The notes under the pieces were generated by a model. It made no database searches. It was not told where the DNA came from and saw only the letters and a list, made by a program, of their open reading frames with translations. The position numbers were made by a program, and so were the translations under genes. From Neoarius graeffei (taxonomy: Eukaryota > Chordata > Actinopteri > Siluriformes > Ariidae), in assembly GCF_027579695.1 (NCBI RefSeq), contig NC_083577.1:39561198-39625197 (forward strand): a stretch of DNA of 64,000 bases. Direction: 5' to 3'. Numbering within the stretch: position 1 is the stretch's first letter; each line of letters starts with the position of its first letter. This document shows positions 23,600 through 33,470 of the stretch, piece by piece.

Positions 23600-24195
23600 G
23601 TAAGGAACAGGGGTGTTTTAATGGGCTCGTTTTATACAGAACGTTGTTTAATCTAAACTTACTTTGTTAATTATAAATTGACATACTTATTACAAAGTAA
23701 AAAATATACATATACATTAATAACTGTGACAGTGAGCAGAATAAATTCACAGCCTCGTATCGTCTATGTTGTCCCCCCCCGCTTACTCTTTGGTATGTTC
23801 CAAAATGTTATGTTTACAAAGCTCACACCGAGCTGTCACCTAACGGAGGCTGACCGGCCATGTGGGCTGTGTCCTAAACCACTTACTGTTCACTAGACAC
23901 GATAAAACTTCACTATAGTCACTTCTAATGGTGTTATTTTGACCCATTTGCCTGTTTCGGATGGCGGCATGCGGTTCGGGATGGAGTCCAAACAGTGGAT
24001 GATTGTTTGCATGTTAATAAGTGGAAGTGTCAGGCTGCTGTTCACTACAAAGGAGACTCTGAGGATTTGAAATACTGCCCGCGTCTGAAGCAAAACTAAT
24101 TAATAATAAATAAATCTTACAGTATGTGTCCACTTGCAAACCTGCTGAGCCACATCGGATTCTTTTTAAACGGAGATACATAATAGGACATAAAC
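23600..24195. other. No feature recognised
   Basis: Plain sequence with no exon, no paired ends and no known repeat. It lies just upstream of the supposed DOP1B leader exon. Confidence 0.35.
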
Positions 24196-25432
24196 ATACT
24201 AGACATACTTTATTCGGAACACCCATCCATCCACCTGCTGTTTTATGCAGTTATCTAATCAGCCAACCCCTTGACAGCAGCACAATGCATAAAATCATGC
24301 AGATACAAATCTTTAGTTAATGTTCACTTCAAACACCAGAATTTTGAAAAAAAAAATTGTGATCTCAAAGTGTGACTTTGACTGTGTCGTGGGTGTTGGT
24401 TTGAGCCAGATGGACTGGTTTGAGTATTTCAGAAACTGCTGATTTCCTTTGGTTTTCACACACAACACTCTAGAATTTACACAGAATGGTGTGAGGAAAA
24501 AAAAAAAACACTGACTGAGTGACAGTTCTGTGGGTGGAAATGTCTTGTTGATAAGACAGGTCAGAGGAAAATGGCTAGATTGGTTTGAGCTGCCAGCAAG
24601 GATATAGCAACTTATATGATCACTCTTTACAACCATGGTGAGCAGAAAAGCATCTCAGCATGCAACCACATTGGGTTCCACTGCTGCAGCCAAGAACAGG
24701 AATCTTATGCCGCTTTTCCACTACCAACGCGGCTGAGTTGGGCTGAGCCGTGCCGTGCTGAGTTGGGCTGAGTCGAGCTGAGTGGGGCTGTTGGAGTTGC
24801 ATTTCGACTACAACCGCGCTGAACCGTGCTGGCTGGAAGTGGGTGGACACATTGGGTGGAGTTAGCGAAAGTGGGTGGACGTCACGTGATGTCGTTAGGC
24901 GGCGCAAACAGTGACATCAGTGACCTTTTAAGCGGTAGTCTCACGACCCGGATAGTAAACAATAAACATGGAGGACATGGAGTCGTTAGTGTTGCTGGTC
25001 TTGGTGCTGTGGCTTGTTGTCACCGACAACGCCAACAGATACTGGCAAGAGCGTATAGATGAGGCGAGGCGCATAAGGCTTCATAATTCTCGTAATTCGT
25101 AATTCTTCTTCTTCCGGGTTTACGGTGTTTATAGATCCCAGCGTGCTCGCGGGGCGTGTGTGGGCATGTGAGGACACTCCTCCTCACCAATCAGTGCACA
25201 GGGGAGTGTCTGCTCACGCCCCTAGCCCCACTCGGCTCGGTTTGGCTCGCTTCAGCCCTACTCCAAAACCGTGCGAGTTTTGGGTGCTGAGTAGGGCTGA
25301 AGCGAGCTGAGTCGTGCCGCTCTGAGGTAGTCGAAACGCGAGCCGTGTCGGGCTGAAGTGAGCTGAAAAAGGGTAGTGGAAAAGGGACATTAGAATCAAG
25401 AGCAAGTTCCTATTAAGGTGGCCAGTGAGTGT
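24196..25432. mobile_element. Interspersed repeat (TTTATT-GGAACACC / GGTGGCCAGTGAGTGTA ends), interrupted
   Basis: The left end has CATACTTTATTCGGAACACC and the right end has AAGGTGGCCAGTGAGTGTAC. These correspond to the two ends of a common fish and amphibian repeat whose termini read CACTCACCGGCCACTTTATTAGG. The inside has the usual GAGCCAGATGGACTGGTTTG and TGGGTGGAAATGTCTTGTTG blocks. A Harbinger-like element is inserted at 24708-25389. The superfamily is uncertain. Confidence 0.55.
24708..25389. mobile_element. PIF/Harbinger-like nonautonomous element
   Basis: The left terminus is TGCCGCTTTTCCACTACC and the right, inverted, is TGTCCCTTTTCCACTACC. It is flanked by TTA on both sides (24705-24707 and 25390-25392), the 3-bp target of PIF/Harbinger elements. 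Long subterminal stretches are imperfect repeats of GGGCTGAGT and AGCGAGCTGAG words. A short frame at 24968 (MEDMESLVLLVLVLWLVV) may be what is left of the start of an element protein. It is inserted in the repeat at 24196-25432. Confidence 0.8.
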
Positions 25433-25473
25433 ACATACATACATACATACATACATACATACATACATACATA
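25432..25473. repeat. ACAT microsatellite
   Basis: Ten units of ACAT at the right border of the interrupted repeat. Confidence 0.95.
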
Positions 25474-25659
25474 CAGTATTAAAAGATTAAGTTGATATAC
25501 ATTTTGTCTTTATTTAGAAATTAAACAGTGCTGGCAAAAGTATTTTGGAAAAAAAAAGTATTAAAATTGTGCTCCATTATAAAACTGCCTATACTCCTAA
25601 CAATACGCATTTCCCATATTTATAGGCTCATACACCAATTTCGTACATTACACACAATG

Positions 25660-26693
25660 GGCCTCATTCATCAATCTTTAAGTAAAGTTGTATGTAAATG
25701 TTTGCGTAAGTGAAACGGAACTAAAAATTTCTGCCAGTAGCACCTGTAAAACTCAAAGCGCATTCCCAACACATCATTTGTTCTTAGTGAGGCCCACAAA
25801 ACTCCAGAAAAGGTAGTTTAGAGAGAGAGCTGGAAAAACAATATGCCTCCAAAATGGTGGAAGAAAGGGTATAAGGGCAGAAGTGGAAGATATTTGGACT
25901 CACTTTTATACCACTATAAAATATTTAGGTGTGATACAGTGGTTAGCACTGTCGCGTCACAGCAAGAAGGTTCTGGGTTCGAGCCCAGTGGCTGACAAGG
26001 GTCTTTAGAGTTTGCATGTTCTCCCCGTGTCTGCGTGGGTTTCCTCCGGGTACTCTGGTTTACCCCACAGTCCAAAGACATGCAGGTTAGGTTAACTGGC
26101 AACTCCAAATTGCCCATAGGTGTGAATGGTTGTTTGTCTGGCGAAGCCGCGACAGGCCTAGCAAGCCGGCGGTAGATGAAGTGTGCTCACGATAGACGCA
26201 GATAGCCTTGTAAGAGGCTGGCACCTAACAGGCCAATTGGCGTACAGGATGTTAGAAAAAAAAAACAATTAGCAGTGTGACAGCATATGAAAAAGTCAAA
26301 ATCTAGAGATAAATTACAGAAAAGGTGAATTAGGTGTGAATTAGGTGAGCTGAAGAGAAAATGGTTAAACATGGAAATGTCGGAGGGGAAAAAAAAAAGA
26401 TCGACACTGTACCCAGGTGATCGTGCATACCGAACACATCACACAGGTAAAATGCAATTTTCAAATTGTTTTCAAGTGTCTTGGCTGATGTGCTCGAGCT
26501 AAAGTGTTGCACAGCATTAAAATGAGATGCCAAGGCAAACAGAACTGATTTATAAGCCAGCGTTTATCTTCTGAAAAAATCATGCCAGTCTTTCAGTATC
26601 CTTTCCCTCATTAGCACAGTGTTCACTAAAGAATGTTAACATTAAACCAGTTATGCAGAAAAACAGGCACAAACAGCTTCGTGCATCAGGCCC
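25660..26693. mobile_element. Inverted-end element (GGCCTCATTCATC ends), with a SINE piece inside
   Basis: The left end is GGGCCTCATTCATCAATC. The right end is CGTGCATCAGGCCC, its imperfect inverse. Ends of the form GGCCTCATT(T/C)ATCAA are common in fish Harbinger-like MITEs. No target duplication is clear. A truncated SINE lies at 25927-26140. Confidence 0.45.
25927..26140 (+). mobile_element. V-SINE-type SINE, 3'-truncated
   Basis: The head and core are present (GTGGTTAGCACTGTCGCGTC, then GTCCAAAGACATGCAGGTTA). The sequence stops after GGTGTGAATGGTTGTTTGTC and passes into unrelated DNA. Confidence 0.8.
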
Positions 26694-26859
26694 TGAGAAC
26701 ATGTTTCACTGCTCATTTTAAATCACACACAGCTGGTATGTGTAGCTCGCTGCCTTGTTATTTTTGACAGCATTGCATCTTGGAAAACCTTGAAATTTAC
26801 AGATTAGAGACTCAGAGATGTGTCAGCACAGCTCAAGGTTCTGGAAGGCACACTGCGTC

Positions 26860-27597
26860 TTAAAGGAACAGTCCACCGTACTTCCATAATGAAATATGCT
26901 CTTCTCTGAATTGAGACGAGCTGCTCCGTACCTCTCCGAGCTTTGCGCGACCTCCCAGTCAGTCAGACGCAGTCAGACGCACTGTCACTCCTGTTAGCAA
27001 TGTAGCTAGGCTCAGTATGGCCAATGGTATTTTTTGGGGCTGTAGTTAGATGCGACCAAACTCTTCCGCGTTTTTCCTGTTTACATAGGTTTATATGAGC
27101 AGTGACATGAAACAAAGTTCAGTTACACAAATTGAAACATAGCGATTTTCTATGCTATGGAAAGTCCGCACTATAATGACAGGCGTACTAACACCTTCTG
27201 CGCGCTTCGACAGCGCATTGATACGGAGCTCAGATATCAATGCGCTGCCGAAGCGCGCAGAAGGTGTTAGTACGCCTGTCATTATAGTGCGGACTTTCCA
27301 TAACATAGAAAATCGCTACATTTCAATTTGTGTAACTGAACTTGTTTCATATCACTGGTCATATAAACCTATGTAAACAGGAAAAACGCGGAAGAGTTTG
27401 GTCGCATCTAACTACAGCCCCAAAAAATACCATTGGCCATACTGAGCCTAGCTACATTGCTAACAGGAGTGACAGCGCATCTGACTGCGTCTGACTGACT
27501 GGGAGGTCGCACAAAGCTCGGAGAGGTACGGAGCAGCTCGTCTCAATTCAGATAAGAGCATATTTCATTATGGAAGTACGGTGGACTGTTCCTTTAA
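26860..27597. mobile_element. Kolobok-like palindromic MITE
   Basis: The whole unit is one near-perfect inverted repeat, with two arms of about 360 bp meeting near 27228. The ends are AGGAACAGTCCACCG and its inverse, each next to TTAA (left at 26860-26863, right ending 27597). TTAA targets with AGG/GGG ends are the mark of the Kolobok group. Each strand carries the same short frame (MLWKVRTIMTGVLTPSARF) because of the symmetry. No transposase is present. Confidence 0.75.
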
Positions 27598-28340
27598 GCT
27601 GCTCCACCTAGATCACAAACAACTCAGTGACAGAAACTGAGATAGAAAGTCAGTGCCTGAGCTGCAGCTCTGAATAGACTGGATCGTACAGTACATGGAA
27701 AAAGTCAGTTTGTTTAATCAAGTCACCTGATGTCAAGTTATCTGCTTATGAGGAGAATTAGAACTGCAGTAAAACAATGACAATGCACCCGTGCCTTCTC
27801 TTGAAACGACATCTGTCTTATAAGTTGCCTTTTAAGTGAAAGGGGACTGGGTAACTCTGCTTCAGCTTGGGTGAAGCTTGTTTCTGCACTGGAAAAAAAA
27901 AAATATAGCCAAGTTCATGGTGTGGAAATAAAGAAAATCATGATGTTTTAAACCACATAATTATTACGGGTATAGAAACCCTTTCAAAATTATGAACTGC
28001 AACTTTAAATGGACCTGAAGATGAATCTAGTGTAGACGATTGTATTTCAAGGTACTTAGCAGAGACCCTGTGTATGCAGATTCAAGATAATACTTTCTTC
28101 AGAAAGAAATGTAGTTGATGAGCAAGTGCATGGAAGGGAAATTGGGCAACTGTATATGTTTTTACCAACTGAAAAAAACATAACAGTTCTTAGAAAAGGA
28201 CGAATGTTTGGACTCTACTGTAGGGATGTGATGTAACAGCAGGATATTGGTGTCTGCAACAACTAGTCTGAGGATTAGGCAATTCACTGACTTGACACAG
28301 TGCATATTAACATGAAAATCAGTCTACACATGAATAAATA
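27598..28340. other. No feature recognised
   Basis: AT-rich sequence between a palindromic MITE and a SINE. No exon or repeat ends are seen. Confidence 0.4.
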
Positions 28341-28349
28341 AATAAATAA

Positions 28350-28732
28350 GGGTGGCACGGTGGTGTAGTGGTTAGCACTGTCGCCTCACAGCAAGAAGGT
28401 CTGGGTTCGAGTCCCGTGGCCAGTGAGGGCCTTTTTGTGCGGAGTTTGTATGTTCTCCCCGTGTCTGCGTGGGTTTCCTCTGGGTGCTCCGGTTTCCCCC
28501 ACAGTCCAAAGACATGCAGGTTAGGTTAACTGGTGACTCTAAATTGACCGTAGGTGTGAATGTGAGTGTGAATGGTTGTCTGTGTCTATGTGTCAGCCCT
28601 GTGATGACCTGGCGACTTGTCCAGGGTGTACCCCGCCTTTCGCCCGTAGTCAGCTGGGATAGGCTCCAGCTTGCCTGCGACCCTGTAGAACAGGATAAAG
28701 CGGCTAGAGATAATGAGATGAGATGAGATAAA
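28350..28732 (+). mobile_element. V-SINE-type SINE, full length
   Basis: All modules are present. It is flanked by AAATAAATAAATA-type sequence on both sides, a target duplication in simple sequence. A CTT repeat follows at 28746-28769. Confidence 0.93.
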
Positions 28733-29029
28733 TAAATAAATTTCCCTTCTTCTTCTTCTTCTTCTTCTTTATTTGCCTTGTCTGGAGCAGACATTGGTGG
28801 TCATGATCCTCCATTTTTCTCGGTCATTTGAGGTCCTTATGAATGTGTTATCTGTACACAGTTATCTGTAGGCAGATTCTACCATAACAGAGGTCAGTTA
28901 AGTCCCATCTCCTTAAATTGCTGAATTGATTATTTTGATCATTCTATTAAGTTTTTCTAGTAGCATTTGGGGTCTTGGACATTCACAGTAAATTTTAGGA
29001 CACTAGTCCTGGTAACTAATTAATAAAAG

Positions 29030-29935
29030 CCTGACATGACAGACATGCTAAATGACAATAGAAACACATCGGTTTCTATCATCAAAATCTGACAGACAAA
29101 CTAACGTCTACCATCATATTCTGACAGACGCTCTAGATGACAATAGCAACAAAACTGTTTCTTACATTATTAATCTGACAAATTTAGTAATAATATTAAA
29201 TACCTCATCACTAGAACCAAATAATAAAATAAAATATTGAAATAAAAAAGATAAAATTTATTTTCAAAATTGAAATATCAACAATAATTGTCAGAACAGT
29301 GACGATAGACACGACTGTGTCACTTTCATGGGGAAATAACACATTGAAACGGCCTGTCGGCTGAAAGGGTCGCAAGTGGCTCTGATTTATCTCAACTTAC
29401 GATAGTTTTCCTCCAGAAAAATTTAAATATGAATGCACAAATATATTCTCAATGTTTCTATCGTCAAAAATTTCTATCGTCAGGATAGCTGACAGAAAAT
29501 CTTACCTTGATTTATTTGATGAAATCTAGCTGTTAGAACTCCAAGTCTTGCCCGGAAGTAAATGTCTGCTGCCACAAAAATCATGCGCAGTAGAATTTCC
29601 TCTTTGCGTCAGTCAACATGTGCGTGGCGAGGGCTTGAATTTTGCTATCGTCAGGTGCATTTGACTGACAGACTGACGATAGCATTTTTTAAAAATAACT
29701 GTGGGCTTCTCTCGTGAACGAAACAGTTTTTTCGCTGTTAATCTATTTCAACTCTATCTGTTGACACCCAAAAATTATAAAGCCTGCTTCCACACGATAA
29801 CTACCAAAGATCCATAATGGCTGAGTCTATCGTCAGGTCATCTGACAGAAATTCACTGACGATAGCAACAGGGATAATGAAAGTGATTTTTAAAATGGGA
29901 GTTATGTCTGTCAGATATGTCCAAGAAATAGAACT
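29030..29935. repeat. Region rich in CTATCGTCAG / CTGACGATAG and CTGACAGA motifs
   Basis: TATCGTCA or its inverse TGACGATA occurs at 29300, 29458, 29474, 29645, 29673, 29828 and 29857. Weaker copies are near 29077, 29109 and 29135. CTGACAGA-type words stand beside most of them. The composite unit is CTATCGTCAG, a short gap, CTGACAGA, a short gap, CTGACGATAG. Edges near GACATGACAGACATG (about 29033) and GTCTGTCAGATATGTC (about 29907) are roughly inverted. This suggests a nonautonomous DNA element with repeated protein-binding sites, but I cannot name it. Confidence 0.5.
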
Positions 29936-30097
29936 TTATTCTTTAAAAATCTTTTATTGATATACTCAGTGTATTTTTAAATGACATGTGCTGTTTTAGA
30001 AGACCAAATACCATATTTTCAATCTTGAAAATATTACCTCACTGAAAAAAGGACAAGAAAAATTTCTTATTTTGTGGGCAAGTGGTTAATGGATCCA

Positions 30098-30527
30098 GTT
30101 ACGGTAGAATCTGCCTGTAGCTGCTTATCCTGTGCAGGGTCGCAGGCAAGCTGGAGCCTATCCCAGCTGACTATGGGTGAGAGATGGAGTACACACTGGA
30201 CAAGTCACCAGGTTATCACAGGGCTGACACAGAGACAAACAACCATTCACACTCACATTCACACCTACGGTCAATTTAGAGTCACCAGTTAACCTAACCT
30301 GCATGTCTTTGGACTGTGGGGGAAACCGGAGCACCCGGAGGAAACCCACGCGGACACGGGGAGAACATGCAAACTCCGCACAGAAAGGCCCCCATCGGCC
30401 AATCTGAAAACATGATCATGTTTTTAAGTCATATTTATGCAGAAATATAGAAAATTCTAAAGGGTTCACAAACTTTCAAGCACCACTGTGAGGCGACAGT
30501 GCTAACCACTACACCACTGTGTCGCCA
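30098..30527 (-). mobile_element. V-SINE-type SINE interrupted by a Tc1 end
   Basis: The 3' part, core and part of the head are in reverse orientation. After GAAAGGCCCCCATCGGCC the SINE is broken by about 85 bases (30401-30489) that match the terminus of the neighbouring Tc1 element (GGGTTCACAAACTTTCAAGC and CACCACTG). The SINE head then resumes (GAGGCGACAGTGCTAACC). A Tc1 end has replaced part of the SINE. Confidence 0.8.
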
Positions 30528-30529
30528 TA

Positions 30530-32130
30530 CAGTGGTGCTTGAAAGTTTGTGAACCCTTGAGAATTTTCTATTTTTCTGCATAAATAGGACTTAAAAACAT
30601 GATCAGATTTTCACCCAAGTCCTAAAAGTAGATAAAGAGAACCCAGTTAAACAAATGAGACAAAAATATTATACTTGGTCATTTATTTATTGAGGAAAAT
30701 GATCCAATATTACATATCTGTGAGTGGCAAAAGTATGTGAACCTTTGCTTTCAGTATCTGGTGTGACCCCCTTGTGCAGCAATAACTGCAAATAAACATT
30801 TCCGGTAACTGTTGATCAGTCCTGCACACCGGCTTGGAGGAATTTTAGCCCATTCCCCCATACAGAACAGCTTCAACTCTGGGATGTTGGTGGGTTTCCT
30901 CACATGAACTGCTCGCTTCAGGTTCTTCCACAGCATTTCAATTGGATTAAGGTCAGGACTTTGACTTGGCCATTCCAAAACATTAACTTTATTCTTCTTT
31001 AACCATTCTTTGGTGGAACGACTTGTGTGTTTAGGGTCGTTGCCTTGCTGCATGACCCACCTTCTTTTGAGATTTAGTTCATGGACAGATGTCCTGACAT
31101 TTTCCTTTAGAATCCGCTGGTACAATTCAGAATTCATTGTTCCATCAATGATGGCAAGCCGTCCTGGCCCAGATGCAGCAAAACAGGCCCAAATCAAGAT
31201 ACTACCACCACCATGTTTCACAGATGTTCTTATGCTGGAATGCAGTGTTTTCCTTTCTTCAAACATAACACTTCCCATTTAAATCAAAAGGTTCTATTTT
31301 GGTCTCATCCGTCCACAAAACATTTTTCCAATAGCCTTCTGGCTTGTCCACGTGATCTTTAGCAAACTGCAGACGAGCAGCAATGTTCTTTTTGGAGAGC
31401 AGTGGCTTTCTCCTTGCAACTCTGCCATGCACACCATTGTTGTTCAGTGTTCTCTTGATGGTGGACTCATGAATATTAACATTCGCCAATGTGAGAGAGG
31501 CCTTCAGTTGCTTAGAAGTTACCCTGGGGTCCTTTGTGACCTCGCCGACTATTACACGCCTTGCTCTTGGACTGATCTTTGTTGGCTGACCACTCCTGGG
31601 GAGGGTAACAATGGTCTTGAATTTCCTCCATTTGTACACAATCTGTCTGACTGTGGATTGGTGGAGTCCAAACTCTTTAGAGATGGTTTTGTAATCTTTT
31701 CCAGCCTGATGAGCATCAACAACACTTTTTCTGAGGTCCTCAGGAATCTCCTTTGTTTGTGCCATGATACACTTCCACAAATGTGTTGTGAAGATCAGAC
31801 TTTGATAGATCCCTGTTCTTGAAATAAAACAGGGTGCCCACTCACATCTGATTGTCATCCCATTGATTGAAAACACCTGACTCTGATTTCACCTTCAAAT
31901 TAACTGCTAATCCAAGAGGTTCACATACTTTTGCCACTCACAGATATGTAATATTGGATAATTTTCCTCAATAAATAAATGAGCAAGGATAATATTTTTG
32001 TCTCATTTGTTTAACTGACTTCTTTGAATCTACTTTTAGGACTTGTGTGAAAATCTGATGATGTTTTAGGTCATATTTATGCAGAAATATAGAAAACTCT
32101 AAAGGGTTCACAAACTTTCAAGCACCACTG
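30530..32130 (-). mobile_element. Tc1-like transposon (CAGTGGTGCTTGAAAGTTT ends)
   Basis: The termini are CAGTGGTGCTTGAAAGTTTG and its inverse ending CAAGCACCACTG. TA precedes the left end. The right side runs into a TG repeat, so its TA is lost. Subterminal TTATACTTGGTCATTTATT blocks are mirrored. A transposase pseudogene lies inside on the minus strand. The sister copy is at 53003-54606. Confidence 0.9.
30751..31765 (-). pseudogene. Tc1-like transposase, one frameshift and a changed catalytic residue
   Basis: The start MAQTKEIPEDLRKSVVDAHQ is at 31765. The paired DNA-binding part (KTISKEFGLHQSTVRQIVYKW, then RVTSKQLKASLTLANVNIHE) and the first catalytic Asp (VLWTDETKIE) are in one frame that fails near 31262. 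The remaining catalytic part (HGGGSILIWACFAASG to AAQGGHTRY) is in another frame. The second catalytic Asp of the usual QQDNDPKH is Gly (QQGNDPKH), and the final Glu (NPIEMLW) is kept. Inactive as written. Confidence 0.88.
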
Positions 32131-32156
32131 TGTGTGTGTGTGTGTGTGTGTGTCTA
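32131..32156. repeat. TG microsatellite at a Tc1 border
   Basis: A TG run directly at the right end of the Tc1 element. Confidence 0.9.
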
Positions 32157-32399
32157 TATATAATCATTTTATTTCTTTAACTTTTTTAAATAAAATATAA
32201 TGTCAGGCAAAAAAAATCAATTTCGGAAAAGTTTTTCTAAATTGACGAAATATGATCAAGTAGCATTTTTAAAACATACAGTTCTGTACAGGCACAGGAA
32301 AATAAATACTGTAAAGATGTCTTCAAAAATAATTAAATTAAATGCTTCTCCATAAAATATTAATATCATATATTATAAACAGTAGTATACAGTAATAAA
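32157..32399. other. No feature recognised
   Basis: Short AT-rich stretch between the Tc1 element and the hAT-like element. Confidence 0.4.
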
Positions 32400-32865
32400 T
32401 AGGGATGAGCGAGTACAGCATTGTCTGTATCTGTACCCGTTAACCATGAATTATCTGTATCCGTATCCGTACTCGGAGTGGGCGGGGCCTAACCCGGAAG
32501 TGGGCGGGATTTAACCCGGAAGTGGGTCTGGTTGTCTTGAAACGGGCGGGGCTTTAACCAGTATGTTATTTTAAGCATGCAATTAATATGGGTTGATCAG
32601 AAATTGTTATAATTATTGCTGATTAGAAAACTATTTACAGGACAGCATCAGCATTGAACTTCAGATCAATGGTTTTGATAACGATAGCAAACGAACTATT
32701 TACAGAACAAGTTTTGCAACAATGAATACAACACATGCGGTTGCAATTATGAAATGAAATGTAATGAACAAGAGTTTTCATACTCAACATAACTTTCTTT
32801 TTTTAACTTTTTATGATCAGTGTGATTTTATTTTGGTTCTTTTTTATTTTTTTTATTTCCACACC

Positions 32866-32905
<40 letters not shown>

Positions 32906-33470
32906 CTTAATTTGTAATATTATTTATACCACTACTACCTAGAAAGTGTCAGACACTCAGTGCGTGAAGTAAAATAGATCTGGCCAGAGCCAACTGATGG
33001 TTTAAAAAAAAAAAAAAACTCCGACGACCGGCAGAGAGAGAGAGAGAGAGAGAGAGTGAGAGAGTGAGTGTAGCTTAATTTGTAATACTTATACCACTAC
33101 TACCTTTATTTTTACATGAATTACAGCAAGAAAGTGTCAGACACTCAATGCGTGAAGTCAAAAAAACTGTTTTTAACCGACGGTTGAAAAAAGAAAAAAA
33201 AAATCTCCGACAGGCAGAGACGCAACGCGAGTCGCTTTCTACCAAGCACCACGTCTGAATGAACCCACGTTTACCAGAACTCTACTGGTTATAAGTAAGT
33301 ACAAACTGAAATAAAAACAAACTTGAAGCTGAAGAAACCCGAAACGTTAACGGAAAGAGACAGAGCGCTGTTCTCTGTGTGAGTGAGCAGAGCGGTGTGT
33401 GTAGGGGAGGGGCGCTGTGACGCTGTGTGAGGATTTTCATTCAGTACGAGCACAGATATTGACTCGTATT

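Noticed and set aside
25214..25468. Frame with MYVCMYVCMYVC start
   Set aside because: Translation of the ACAT microsatellite and of a Harbinger-like element end.
27091..27376. Two matching open frames on opposite strands (MLWKVRTIMTG...)
   Set aside because: They are mirror images produced by the palindrome and have no coding features.
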